Below, piece by piece: positions 23,244 to 32,884 of a stretch of DNA of 64,000 bases. The notes beneath the pieces were generated by a model. That model ran no database searches and had not been told where the DNA came from. It saw only the letters and a list, made by a program, of their open reading frames with translations. Numbering within the stretch: the stretch's first letter is position 1; each line of letters opens with the position of its first letter. The DNA comes from Ophioderma brevispina. Taxonomy: Eukaryota > Echinodermata > Ophiuroidea > Amphilepidida > Ophiodermatidae. Location: positions 59,139-123,138 of the forward strand of contig JAMKCH010002859.1 of assembly GCA_023653785.1 (NCBI GenBank), read 5' to 3'. Position numbers and translations under genes: made by a program.

Positions 23244-23376
23244 GTTCTAGATTTGAATGTGCTGATTAAGCCGCGCATGGATGCGCACAAGGCCAAGCAG
23301 GTAGAACTCCACAAACAAGAAGCACTGGAATCAGCAATAGCTACAGTACAAGCCAAGTTGAGGGAAAAGGAAGAAA
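23244..23376 (+). CDS. AK9: AK9 internal exon e: after the P-loop, charged helix
   Basis: The exon follows a GCCACAG acceptor in phase 0 and ends before GTAAGC in phase 1. The peptide is VLDLNVLIKPRMDAHKAKQV followed by ELHKQEALESAIATVQAKLR and EKEE. It carries the kinase-domain strand and then a long charged, predicted coiled or helical stretch. This departs from a standard adenylate kinase, where the NMP-binding region would follow, and leads into acidic linkers in exons f-h. Confidence 0.9.
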
Positions 23377-23423
23377 GTAAGCTTGCAATGAAATAGCACA
23401 AATGTTGGCTGGTCACTTGTTAC

Positions 23424-24201
23424 TAGGGGTCTCAGCGAGTCCCGGGAATTTGAGTCCCGCCCGATCATGTCGAGTCCCAGGTAATAAAAATCCCTACCCA
23501 ATTCCGAAATTTGCCTATATAGCTAAAACCTGGCTAAACTCACTCACTAGAATCATACCGCAACTGTTTTGATCTGCAGAAATACTTAAAGAAATCCTTC
23601 AAATGTTTCTGTTGAGTGTAATTAAAATTAATCCACAAAACAACACGTCACTCCCTGCAACGGGTCGCTATGATTTCCAATCGGTCAACAACACGAGCTA
23701 ACACGACTCGACATGATTTCTCAGAAATGTGCGTTGTGTGTTTTCACAACTCGCATCGTCTGACCATAAGGGCGGTTCTCTTAGAGAAAAAGGAACATCA
23801 TTTTCATGAGCAGAAATAATATGTCGCACGCCATGCCGACAATAACATCGCCACATGTTTGGTTAGAAACTGGCCAGTTATTACTTTCTTAGGCCTGAGA
23901 AGTAAGTTACTTCTTGTTTTATAGTAAAAGCATGTGTTTTATTGCTGCCTATGACGTGTAGAGCCAGTTAGAGTGTAATTACAAGTGAAGTTGCATCGAC
24001 ATCGGGCGGGACCCGAATACCTGGAACTCGCTCAGATCACTATTTTTTGTGACTTGGCAATGGCAAGTTTAAATAGACGTAAATTCTTGTTAAATACTTG
24101 AATCAATTTTTCAATATTTGAAAGATTCGGGTACCCGGGTACTCGCTCGAAAAAAAATTTGGGTACCCGGGAATCAAATTACCCGAAAATGAGACCCCCT
24201 A
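23424..24201. mobile_element. Non-autonomous hAT-like element with perfect 8-bp target duplication (778 bp)
   Basis: The ends are TAGGGGTCTCA.CGAGTCCCGGG on the left and CCCGGGAATCA..TGAGACCCCCTA on the right, imperfect inverted repeats with CCCGGG motifs. CTTGTTAC flanks both sides (23416-23423 and 24202-24209). It lies in the AK9 intron e-f, just after exon e. No transposase frame is present, so it depends on a transposase from elsewhere. Confidence 0.9.
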
Positions 24202-24579
24202 CTTGTTACCAGTGTTAATTCAAACTGGTTGTGGCATAATGTACCACAGTTTGTGAAACATTCTATTGGCAGGTGAAAATAGATATTTTGTTGGATTTTT
24301 TCAAAATAATTGTTTGTTGCAATTGACCAAGACGTTAAGCTGGGGAAGTCAAAGCGCCCTATCTAGCTGACTGTGTAACATCACGGGTTCACTTCCATCG
24401 TAAACTGTCACCCGTAAAACTTTCATTTTGGCAATGAAGGTTGCGAACCATGGAGGCTTTCTCGGGTTGAATTTCGTGGAGAGCTACGAGAGTCTATTTT
24501 GATTCTCATAGGTGGATTTGGCACAAGTCTTTGGATTCTACTCTCTTCAGTTCATGTGAAACTTTTAGGAGTTTAAGAG

Positions 24580-24664
24580 AATCTAACTGGATTCTCGTGG
24601 ATTCGTTTGGGGGGGGAGTCTTTGCGAGAGTGTACCCTCGGACTCGCACCAAAATTCTAGCCCT
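24580..24664. repeat. Degenerate end of a CAGGGCTAGAATTT-type hAT MITE
   Basis: The stretch with GAATCT, GATTCTCG and CGGACTCGCACC ending in AAAATTCTAGCCCTG resembles the right end of the 191-bp element at 35740-35930 (GATTCTCGCCGAAATTCTAGCCCTG, in pieces). A convincing left end was not found; repeated TCGTGGA/GAGAATC motifs start near 24470. Confidence 0.45.
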
Positions 24665-24920
24665 GCTTTCTTGTTCAGACATTATTGATTGGTGTAAATA
24701 GAAACTTGATGCAAGTTACCCAGGCAGGAAAATGGGTGGTTTTATTCAAATAAGTATAACTCGGGTTTGGTACGAGCAAATTAAAAAAAAATATAGACAT
24801 TCAGAAATTGCTTTTTCTAATGACTACATTCTGTACATTTTTTTTTTACTAAACTACAATAAAAATGAGTAAACTTCTTTCTAATCAGCCTGTATAATCT
24901 TACTTCATGAATTCAAACAG

Positions 24921-24989
24921 TTCTGGCAGAAGACTCAGACGAGGCTCCTGAGACTGGTGAAGAAATGGTACCCCCTTCAGCCAGCACCG
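24921..24989 (+). CDS. AK9: AK9 internal exon f: acidic linker
   Basis: A 69-nt exon, phase 1 on both sides, after a TTCAAACAG acceptor and before GTAAAA. Peptide: ILAEDSDEAPETGEEMVPPS followed by AST. Acidic and probably disordered. The exon length is a multiple of three and phases match on both sides, so skipping would keep the frame. Confidence 0.75.
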
Positions 24990-25329
24990 GTAAAAAAAAT
25001 CTTGTGCTTCCTATCCAGATGCACCTTTTTTTCACAGTCACTGTTTTCAGCTACACCCATGGTTAACAATTTCCTGATGTAAATGTAAAGAACCCTCTGG
25101 AGAATTCTTTTTAGCCTAGCTTGGGGTATTACTTTCACCATATATCAACCTCATTACTAATGTACACCTCATTTCATTCACAGTCTTTAGCTTCCAAGAA
25201 CACAGTTTTTCACTGAGTTACAGCTGTGGGTTTACATTTGTGTTTTTAATGTGTTTTTTTTTGTTTGCTCGTATCCACAAGTCATTGGTAATGGCTTTGT
25301 GGTGGTATCAGGATTTGTTCAGCAAGTGT

Positions 25330-25737
25330 GCTTATCCGGGGCCGCGTGTATCCATGATACGGACGCTCCTAACATGGCCCGCTATTTGAGGCTGGGGCGG
25401 ATTGGGAACAGTCAGGGGTTTACACCCTACTCTTATTCGACACTGACTGCGATGTACATGTACAGTTGTGGCTCTCTGTACACGGGACCGACGGCTTAAC
25501 GTCCCCTCCGAAGGACGGGATGCTTTCATGATCCATTTGCCCAATTCCAAGTGAACCATGGAGGAGAGCGGTAATTCTGTATTTAATCAATAGCTGGTAT
25601 ACAGATCAAATCCAGAATTGGTAGTACCCAAATAAATCCCAGCAAGTGCCACGACCCCACCGGGATTCGAACCCGGGAATTTTGATTGTAAATTTGCACC
25701 AGAGGCAAGCACCCTAACCGCTAGACCACGCTCTCCC
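25330..25737 (-). mobile_element. tRNA-derived SINE, family S2, reverse strand
   Basis: Read on the minus strand from about 25737 the head is GGGAGAGCGTGGTCTAGCGG with TTAGGGTGCTTGCCTCTGG, followed by the B box GGTTCGAATCC. The body contains CCTTCGGAGGGGACGTTAAG and CCGTCGGTCCCGTGTACAG. This middle block resembles a conserved central domain I recall from SINEs of several invertebrates, but I cannot confirm which. It lies in AK9 intron f-g, antisense to the gene. The 3' border is approximate. Confidence 0.75.
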
Positions 25738-26836
25738 ACATGTGTTTTATCTGCTGCTGAAGTGACCAAGCTTGACAACTGCAATGCCAATTTTGTTTCT
25801 TACTTTATTAACACACTCAAAACCTCTTTGCAGTCTTTGGTTTAAAGATAGCCCCCCCCCCCACCGAGCACTATCTTGAGGTTATGATTCCCATAGACCA
25901 CTGTGTAAACATGCACAACATGCAGACTGGAATGATAACCGCTAGTTAGGAAATAACATGTACATTTTGGAATGCCTATTCGTTTCACTTATAAGCCAGA
26001 AGCAATCCAAAGAAATGGCCTAAAAGGCTGCCAAAAAGCCCATAATCAAAGTTTGTTTTCACCTCCAAAGAAACTAAGATTCTTAGTTGTTAGAAAGTAT
26101 GCTCAGTGCTGTGCATTGCGAAATGACAAAGCGTAACGAGAGCCAATGATAAAGGCTAAGCACTGGCAAGTGACCCGGATGAATAGACAGCTCTATACTT
26201 GCCATGCTAATGCAACAGTGAGCATGAAGAACAGCCAATAGGCTTCTATCTGCTGATGAACGTAAGCAGTGGCATGCATGGAAGTCAAAATATCAGGGGA
26301 AAAAGTTGCTATATGAAGTTATTATTGTCCTGTATACCTGGTATGATATCACAGAGCAGTAGTCACTTTTCATAGTGACTTTTTACCCCTTTCAGGAAAC
26401 AGTAGGGATGTTTTATGTCATGTGATGTAGTATTCATCAATCAAATTAGCCCTTTACCTGGACCCGTGCTACGCAATTTCCTGGGCTTCGAACACCCAGG
26501 GTTCTAGCGGTAAAGATTGGTCGGTTGTGACATGCAGCCAACACACTTTTGTGGGCAGAACAGCCGATATCGGGTTACAGTTTAATTGAAAAACAGCCTA
26601 GAGGTGAGACATTATGTCTAGAAATCAAGGGCAGGTTCCGACCAGAATTGCTTATGTCTCACTTGCTTCAGCAATGGTTCAGCTTCACTGCATTAAAACA
26701 ATGAAACTGCTGTAGTGAATCTGGGCTACCTCTAGCCCAGGTTCCCATGTATGGAGTTAATACAAGCAAGTGGCAACATCAGTTGGTCATATGTTGTGTT
26801 GTTGTGTGAATGTTGTTGTGTCCACATTGATACTTA

Positions 26837-27172
26837 GGCAAAAAAAAAAAAATTGTTTGACTGTCCTCATCCGACCGACCGTATACCACCGTCCCTACTG
26901 TTTTCCTTTTTTTTTGGAAAAAGTTTTTTTTTTTAATTTTTGAGGGAAAAAGTAAAAAATTAAAAAGAAATTGAAATTAAATCAGAAAAATGGGTCAAAA
27001 ATGGGTACATTGAAATTGCATTGTTTTAATTATTATACCTCAGTATGAATGTGGTGGAATATCATATTAGAACTACGTGGCTAAATAAAAGATAAAAAAA
27101 AAAAAAATCAGACCGACCGACCCATTCTGCCAGAGGCATCTATGGACAATCAAACAAATTTTTTTTTTGGCC
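26837..27172. mobile_element. TTA-flanked MITE with A/T-run inverted ends (336 bp)
   Basis: The left end GGC-A(n)-TTGTTTGACTGTCC and the right end GGACAATCAAACAA-ATTT-T(n)-GGCC are inverted repeats of about 30 bp. TTA flanks both sides (26834-26836 and 27173-27175), consistent with PIF/Harbinger-type target duplications. A second inner pair, CCGACCGACCG.. and ..CCGACCGACC, is in direct orientation. It lies in AK9 intron f-g. A similar right end (ACAACAA-T(n)-GCCTAA) occurs at about 32075-32095. Confidence 0.8.
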
Positions 27173-27318
27173 TTATAATCCTACCAAGAAATCTCCATTT
27201 TGTGTGTTTTCTCTCTACTAACAATTACAAGTGAGCACAAAGGTAACCATCATTTTTTGCAGTGAAAACTACAAATTTAAAGAGTTTAAACCATTTTCTA
27301 ATCGAATAACAATTTCAG

Positions 27319-27393
27319 TGAGAATTTCAGTGACAGCCGTTTCAGAAGCAGAGCCTGTAGAAGCTGAACCACAAGCAAATGAAGGCACGGAAG
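27319..27393 (+). CDS. AK9: AK9 internal exon g: acidic linker
   Basis: 75 nt, phase 1 on both sides, before a GTACAG donor. Peptide: VRISVTAVSEAEPVEAEPQA followed by NEGTE. Two AG acceptors 12 bp apart (27317-27318 and 27329-27330) are both in frame, so a variant four residues shorter is possible. No domain is visible; the Glu/Pro/Ala-rich content fits the acidic linkers of exons f and h. Confidence 0.7.
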
Positions 27394-27821
27394 GTACAGC
27401 TTAAAAATATGTGCACCACGGATATCATATCCAAATTCTGTGTCTTCAACTAACTTTTCCTGTCACATTTGAGATATATACATATATGTAGTGAAAAATT
27501 AAGTCTTTATCACCCTTACAAGGCAATTGGTAATCCGTAGTCTTGTCTCCTGACTTTACTACATAAATTTGAGATTTTTATTTCATCTGAAACATTGGCC
27601 CAGATATGTGTGCCTAATCTGGCACACCGATCCAATCTCTTAAGCAAAAAATTGCAATTTTTAAAATTTAAACAGAGAGAAATTACAATACAGTGGTGTA
27701 TAGGACACTGTGATGCAAGTATTTGCTTAGAACACTAAAAGCAGCATCAGAATCAACTGAAGCTTTGGAGCTCTTATCCATTGCTCCAAAAGCCAAACAA
27801 TGTGCTTCAAAATGAATTTTG

Positions 27822-27940
27822 AGGGATGTTTCCATAACCTGACCAGGTTTATGAATTCAACAACCTTGATGGAATAAAGCTGTGTAAGTTGTTGAATAGG
27901 TTGTTGATTTAACAGTGTTTCCGAAACCTGGTCAGGTTAC
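27822..27940. mobile_element. Palindromic MITE family P, copy 3
   Basis: Left TGTTTCCATAACCTGACCAGG faces right CCTGGTCAGGTT, with TTCAACAACCT and AGGTTGTTGA as an inner pair. It is the most diverged copy and ends about 20 bp before the foldback element at 27961. Located in AK9 intron g-h. Confidence 0.65.
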
Positions 27941-27960
27941 ACATCTGTTCCTACTGTCAG

Positions 27961-28702
27961 AGGTGGGCTATAGAAGGTCAATGTTTCAAATCACTTCGAA
28001 CACAGGCTCATTTGATAACTTTAATCACCCTGATCCCACTTTCCAAGAAAAAAATGAAAAAGGTGCAAAAACCATTGTGCCCACATCAAAAAATCCAAAA
28101 TGGCCACCAAATTGGCAAAAATTTGATTTTTGACCATAACTCATTTTTTTTTGTTCAATTTGCTTAATTTTTGTGGCAATACCCATGTTTTGGGGTATTA
28201 GGAATCATTCTATGCAACTTTTATCTCACCATAGCCTTTCATTTTCTAGTTTTATCATGAATACTTGCTGAAAATTTGACTTACGTGGTGTATGCAGTTT
28301 TAAAACTGTAGGCTTTTTAATGTCATAAAAATGCCCTCCAATGAAACCCACACCAAGTTTGTTGACCCCTGTATATTCCAATGAGAGTGTTAACATCAAA
28401 TTTTAAATTGATGCCACAGGAAAATGGTAAGTGTTACACAGCTCTAATCTTCAGGAAATGATGAATCAACAATTCTGATGATGGCTCACCAGTTAAAATG
28501 TAAAACTTTTGATATGATGTGTACGTTTTTGGAAAGCACCCTCGCAGTCCAATTTTAAGCTAAAACTGCAATATTGAGAAAACGAAAAAATTTGTGGTGA
28601 GATGAAAGTTGCATAGAATGATTCCTTGCAGGCCAAAACATGGGTATTGCCAAAAAATGAGGGTGAATAAACAAAAGCCTTTTGACCCTCTATAGCCCAC
28701 CT
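27961..28702. mobile_element. Foldback element family F, copy 1 (742 bp)
   Basis: The ends are AGGTGGGCTATAGAAGGTCAA and TTTTGACCCTCTATAGCCCACCT, inverted. Inner pairs include a GGTATTAGGAATCATTCTAT/ATAGAATGATTCCTTGCAGG match and a TTTTGTTC..TTAATTTT / reverse match, so most of the element is a long imperfect hairpin. The right arm lacks part of what copy 2 (32885-33894) retains. Located in AK9 intron g-h. No coding frame beyond chance. Confidence 0.85.
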
Positions 28703-30050
28703 CCACTACTGTGTTTGAAATAACATGCTATCTTTTCTTGTTTAGGTTAAATTTTCTCCTGTTCTATTTTATTTTTACTATACCACCATCTTTTCTCATT
28801 TAGGTTAGATTTGTTTTGCATATCTCAAACAGTTACCATCTGATATCAAACACTGTTGAACCATACAACATCATTTCCTACTATGTTTGATAAACTGCCA
28901 CCTTCTCTTATTTAGGGTAGATTTTTCCTGTTCTATTAATGTTTACTGTGTCTGCTGCATATAACTGAAAAGTTGCTGATCATGGTACATCAAGCATTGC
29001 CAGTTACTTTCTCCAAATGAATACAAGTAATATTGACTTTTGTGTTCATATCCTCTTTTCCTTTCCTTTATTGGTCAAAGCTATAATCCATTCGGTAGAA
29101 AAGCACCCTAATTTTTTCTTGCTATTAAGATTTTTGCACATGTTGTATTGATTATTCATCAATTGTGACTTGAAGGGATAAGCAGCAATTTGCTAATCCG
29201 GAACATCAGGAAAAATCATAAAAACTCATGTATTGGTATCTTTGTTACTGGCATGGATGTGCTAACATAACCTGCAAGTGGTTTGCTTGAAATCTGCATA
29301 TTAAAGACAAATTTGCATTTTATCTGATTCTATAATGTTTATATGTCCGTATAAAAATTCCAACTTGAGATAAGCAAAACCTTTCCCTGTGAATGTCCCA
29401 GTGCTGTTTTAAAGCATGATATTGTGCACCATGAATTGTTCAGTTTGACCTCAAACACATGTATACATGATTGATATTTGTTTATTCTGTGCTGGTGTGT
29501 AGCACAATCAGCTGTTTAGTGTACATTTTGAGTTGCCGTACCTGCATGTCAACTTGCAGGAGACAGCATGACAAATTTCTCAAATATTTTGTTCTTTTGA
29601 CTGCTGATTTTTTCCAGCCTTAAGGTAGTTTAATGAAATTGTTCATACTTCTCCCTGATTTATATAAGCTAATATAATAAATTTCCAATAATTTTATATC
29701 CTGGCATTATTACTGCTTATCCCTGTAAATAGATCATCTAATCCAAAATGCTATCATGTAAATGTAACATATTACCGTGGAATGTGAAATGGTACCTCCA
29801 AATAATAAAGTTAATAATTACAGAACAAAAAAAATATCACCAAGTAGTGGAAATTATTATATTAGTAATAATTATGGTCAACTGAGGACAGGTTTTTTTT
29901 GGAAAACACACTTATTAAGTCATCATTGCTTGTACAAAATCTGACAAAATACTAACCTCATTCATAATTCCTGTAATTTTGTTATACCCATTATACTCGC
30001 ATCGTAATTACATGATGCATGCATTTATCACACAACACTCATCCAAGCAG
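28703..30050. other. AK9 intron g-h, remaining part
   Basis: AT-rich intronic sequence. Direct repeats built on 'TTCTC.T.TTTAGGTTAGATTT' and 'CCTGTTCTATT' recur at about 28733, 28793 and 28912, roughly 60-120 bp apart, suggesting a small degenerate tandem repeat. Nothing coding was found before the acceptor at 30049-30050. Confidence 0.5.
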
Positions 30051-30149
30051 CGGAAAAAGGAGACAAACTTACGACAGATTCGGATGAGGATGACCACAAG
30101 GCTACTGACAATGAAGGTGATGTTGAAGAGATGGGTGGTGGGGAACGAG
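30051..30149 (+). CDS. AK9: AK9 internal exon h: acidic linker, last exon seen
   Basis: After a CCAAGCAG acceptor the exon joins exon g in phase 1 and reads AEKGDKLTTDSDEDDHKATD followed by NEGDVEEMGGGER. I placed the donor at GTATCC (30150), which keeps phase 1; an earlier GTGATG at about 30118 would also give phase 1 and a shorter exon. Acidic and probably disordered. The next exon of the gene was not found in the remaining 34 kb. Confidence 0.65.
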
Positions 30150-30329
30150 GTATCCCTTCTGTGTGGTAGTGTGTAGTGGTGATGGGGTTTTTACTTGACT
30201 TGATGTTTCTCTTTATATATGAAGAACTTTGCGATTTCTATATTCGAAATAATGAGGTTGGACTAATATGATCATCGGTATCAAGCCAGGGCATTTTGTG
30301 ACCCACAGCCTCATTGCCTGACTTACAAA

Positions 30330-30495
30330 GGGGAGTTTCAGTAACCTGACCCATCTGACACACTTTTTTCTGACACACTTATGAATTCCGAAACCTTAAC
30401 GGAATAAACCTGCGCCTTTTTCCTTGAAGGGTTTCCGAATTCATAACTGTGCCAGAAAAAAGTGTGTCAGATGGGTAAGGTTACGGAAACTCCCC
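30330..30495. mobile_element. Palindromic MITE family P, copy 4 (best preserved)
   Basis: Arms GGGGAGTTTCAGTAACCTGA and its reverse complement (with the same indel pattern as other copies), inner pairs CTGACACACTTTTTTCTGAC with GCCAGAAAAAAGTGTGTCAG and TGAATTCCGAAACC with GGTTTCCGAATTCA, and a short loop around GGAATAAACCTGCGCC. It is 166 bp and almost a complete hairpin. Confidence 0.85.
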
Positions 30496-30902
30496 TAAAA
30501 AGAGTTTTGTCGTGCGATTGTGTACAATACTCAGTCTGGGAAATTTCCAAGTATGGACATGATATTTATCCACTGCAAAATCTAGATTCTCATCAGCAAA
30601 TATTCGCATAAACTGTTTAGGTGTGGATTAGGTGCTGAAAACATAATATATAGAACCTCTATTATTTTTATAACAAAATAGAATTTTTTTTTTATTATTT
30701 TATTTTGATTATTTTATTTTGAAAAATAATGTTATTAGAAGCTGTGTATAGATGATGTGATAAGGGTTATTTCTGATTTTTTTTTATGAATAACGGTGCT
30801 AGGACGAGGTTGTATGTGGGTCCTGGAAACACCCATGACCAACCCACATCAAAGCACCTAAATCTGTTTGTGGTTTGTGTCTGTATTGCTGTAATCTATT
30901 TT

Positions 30903-31091
30903 AAAGGTGCAACGAGAGATTTTGAGGCACCAAAATATTTCGTCATAATAGTAATTTCATATAGATTAGACACTCAATAGATTTCTTACCTTGTATTTGG
31001 CTACAGAAATGTCTTGAAAGAGAGAAAAAGGGTGATTTTGTTTTGCTTATATTTCAATATAAAACGCTGAATTTCGTATTTGCCCCTATAT
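30903..31091. mobile_element. MITE family A, copy 2, truncated
   Basis: Begins AAAGGTGCAACGAGAGATTT and follows the reverse complement of the right half of copy 1 (ATAGATTAGACACTCAA, TTTCTTACCTTGTATTTGGC, GAAATTC..ATTTG). It stops where the hAT-like end CAGAGATGCCAG begins at 31092. The missing half was not found on the other side of that insert. Confidence 0.75.
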
Positions 31092-31382
31092 CAGAGATGC
31101 CAGTTTTCCGGTTTTTCCCGGAAATCCGGGTTTTTTAACAACCCCAAAAACTGTCCGGTTTTTCCGTTTTTTTGTTTGTTAGTACAATTTCCAAAAAACC
31201 CGGTTTTCCGGTTGTCTGATAAGCCAAAAATAAATTAAATGAAGTGTGATTTAGCGACGAGCATTTAGTGCTATATAATGCTCCCCTCCGGCAACTCGAA
31301 ATTTACACGTGTCGTTGGTTTCCGACTCGATCGTCACACCGTACCATTCTACAAGAAAATCTTATGACGGGTACCGTAAGCG

Positions 31383-32459
31383 ATCATCCTACAGGCTCCG
31401 TGTAAGGAGTTGATCAGCGAGCGCGCGATGAGTGTTATGCATGGTTTTGCCGTATACTTTCGGTAGGAAAAATGGACAATTTTAAATTTGTTGAACGGAC
31501 TGATGATTTACAAGCGATAGAATGAAAGATAAGGAATAAATGGAACTGGCCATGGTTGGAAGAGAAAGATGACAACGGCGATTTTTTATCAGAGTACATG
31601 AGGAAACTGAACCAAGCTGGACTAGTGGTGCACATGACATGCATGACATGAATGGACCGTCACCATGATCACTGATCATGGTGTAGAAACGCGCGAATTA
31701 TGGATCGTCGGGGAAGAAAGCGATCAAAGGATCAAATGGTCACGCAAATAAAGATGTACATAAAAGAAACAGGGAGGTTTTTTTTTTTTTTTTTTTTTTT
31801 TTTATTGATTTTCAAAAATCTTATTTTTCAAGTTGTTTTTACCCTGATTTTTAACCGATTTTCTCAATATTTTTTGTGTTTTTTTTGTGTTCTGGTGTAA
31901 CTTTGGCAACTTCTCTTTAAGATTTTCAATAATAAGAGTCAAAAGTATCAATATTAATAACATTACATAAGACTATGTGTGATGATTTGATGTAGTAATG
32001 CATTATTTAAAAAAAAAAATTAAAAAAAAATCCGCCCACCATACCCTATTTTGCACTGGCCCGTTACTCCAATACAACAATTTTTTTTTTTGCCTAAGCG
32101 ATCATCCTACAGGCTCCGTGTAAGGAGTTGATCAGCGAGCGCGCGATGAGTGTTATGCATGGTTTTGCCGTATATACTTTCGGTAGGAAAAATGGAAAAT
32201 TTTAAATTTGTTGAACGGACTGATGATTTAGAAGCGATAGAATGAAAGATAAAGAATAAATGGAACTGGTCATGGTTGGAAGAGAAAGATGACAACGACG
32301 ATTTTTTATCAGAGTACATGAGGAAACTGAACCAAGCTGGACTGGTGCACATGCATGACATGGATGGACCGTCACCATGATCACCGATCATGGGGAAGAA
32401 AGCGATCAAAGGATCAAATGGTCACGCAAATAAAGATGTACATAAAAGAAACAGGGAGG
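31383..32459 (+). pseudogene. Duplicated, decayed protein-coding fragment in the hAT-like element
   Basis: Both copies (31383-31787 and 32096-32459) start with an ATGGA-AATTTTAAATTTG block that reads roughly M-D/E-N-F-K-F-V-E-R-T-D-D-L, reach a shared in-frame TGA, and resume as NKWNWPWLEEKDD and FLSEYMRKLNQAGL. The second copy continues with NGHANKDVHKRN and an EGIERVTSCF stretch. I suspect the N-terminal part of a transposase or element-encoded zinc-binding protein from the short Cys and His pattern, but no family is secure. Stops and gaps mean it is not functional as it stands. The copies are separated by a poly-T run and a T-rich insert. Confidence 0.5.
31780..32095. mobile_element. Insert with long T run and ACAACAA-T(n)-GCC end
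   Basis: It lies between the two copies of the decayed fragment. It begins with a run of about 24 T and ends in ACAACAA, eleven T and GCCTAA. The right end resembles that of the TTA-flanked MITE at 26837-27172, so it is probably a second, diverged copy with a slipped left end. Confidence 0.5.
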
Positions 32460-32884
32460 GCATTGAAAGAGTTACCAGCTGTTTTTCAAGCCGCTGTTGT
32501 GAGGACTTAACAGAACAATCAGCTGGCAAGGCTAGGCATGTCAGCCCATCATGTCATGCATGTTGATCAGTCTTGACTCTTGATTATCATGACATCTGAT
32601 TTGAAAGTGAACATGAAATTGTCAACAGATAAGCATATTTTCAATGAAAAATTACCATTCTGTTTGAAATATCATGTATTTTTTCAAAGAAATTTGTACT
32701 CCAGATTGACTTTCTAGGTGATTTAAAAATGCTAAAATCCAGGAGCTCTGGGGGCGCTGCCCCCAGGGCACCCACCGGGGCTCTGCCCTGGACCCCGCCA
32801 GGGGGCCTACGGCGGCCCCCTGGACCTCCGGCCAATTTTCAGGGTTTTTTTTTCAATCAGGTGCTGGCATCTCTGTACAATTAG

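Larger units (their letters stand above)
18399..30149 (+). other. AK9: AK9 gene region, eight recognised internal exons
   Basis: AK9 is a large multi-domain nucleoside mono/diphosphate kinase with several adenylate-kinase-like domains, linked to cilia in vertebrates. Eight exons can be joined with consistent phases: 0, 0, 2, 0, 1, 1, 1 between successive exons and 1 after the last. The conceptual protein runs LID-like piece, linker with MADHDQQYLIELD, FLDKIYVMSG, NPRPYL, P-loop GPPLSGKT, a basic/acidic helical piece and acidic linkers. The full gene should be far longer, and neither terminus nor further kinase domains were found here. Seven exons are intact, so I regard the gene as probably functional with some assembly damage. 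Confidence 0.85.
31092..32875. mobile_element. hAT-like element with an internal tandem duplication (1.78 kb)
   Basis: Perfect 12-bp ends CAGAGATGCCAG and CTGGCATCTCTG, each with an inner TTTTCCGG or CCGGCCAATTTTC motif. No clear 8-bp duplication remains: the flanks are CCCTATAT and TACAATTA. Inside, 31383-31787 and 32096-32459 are near-identical direct copies of a degenerate coding-like segment. A GC-rich stretch at about 32745-32830 contains palindromic GGGGGC/GCCCCC and CCTGG pairs. It interrupts MITE family A copy 2. Confidence 0.7.

Noticed and set aside
25650..25737. tRNA gene on the minus strand
   Set aside because: The head is tRNA-like, but the spacing between A and B boxes is too long and a SINE body follows.
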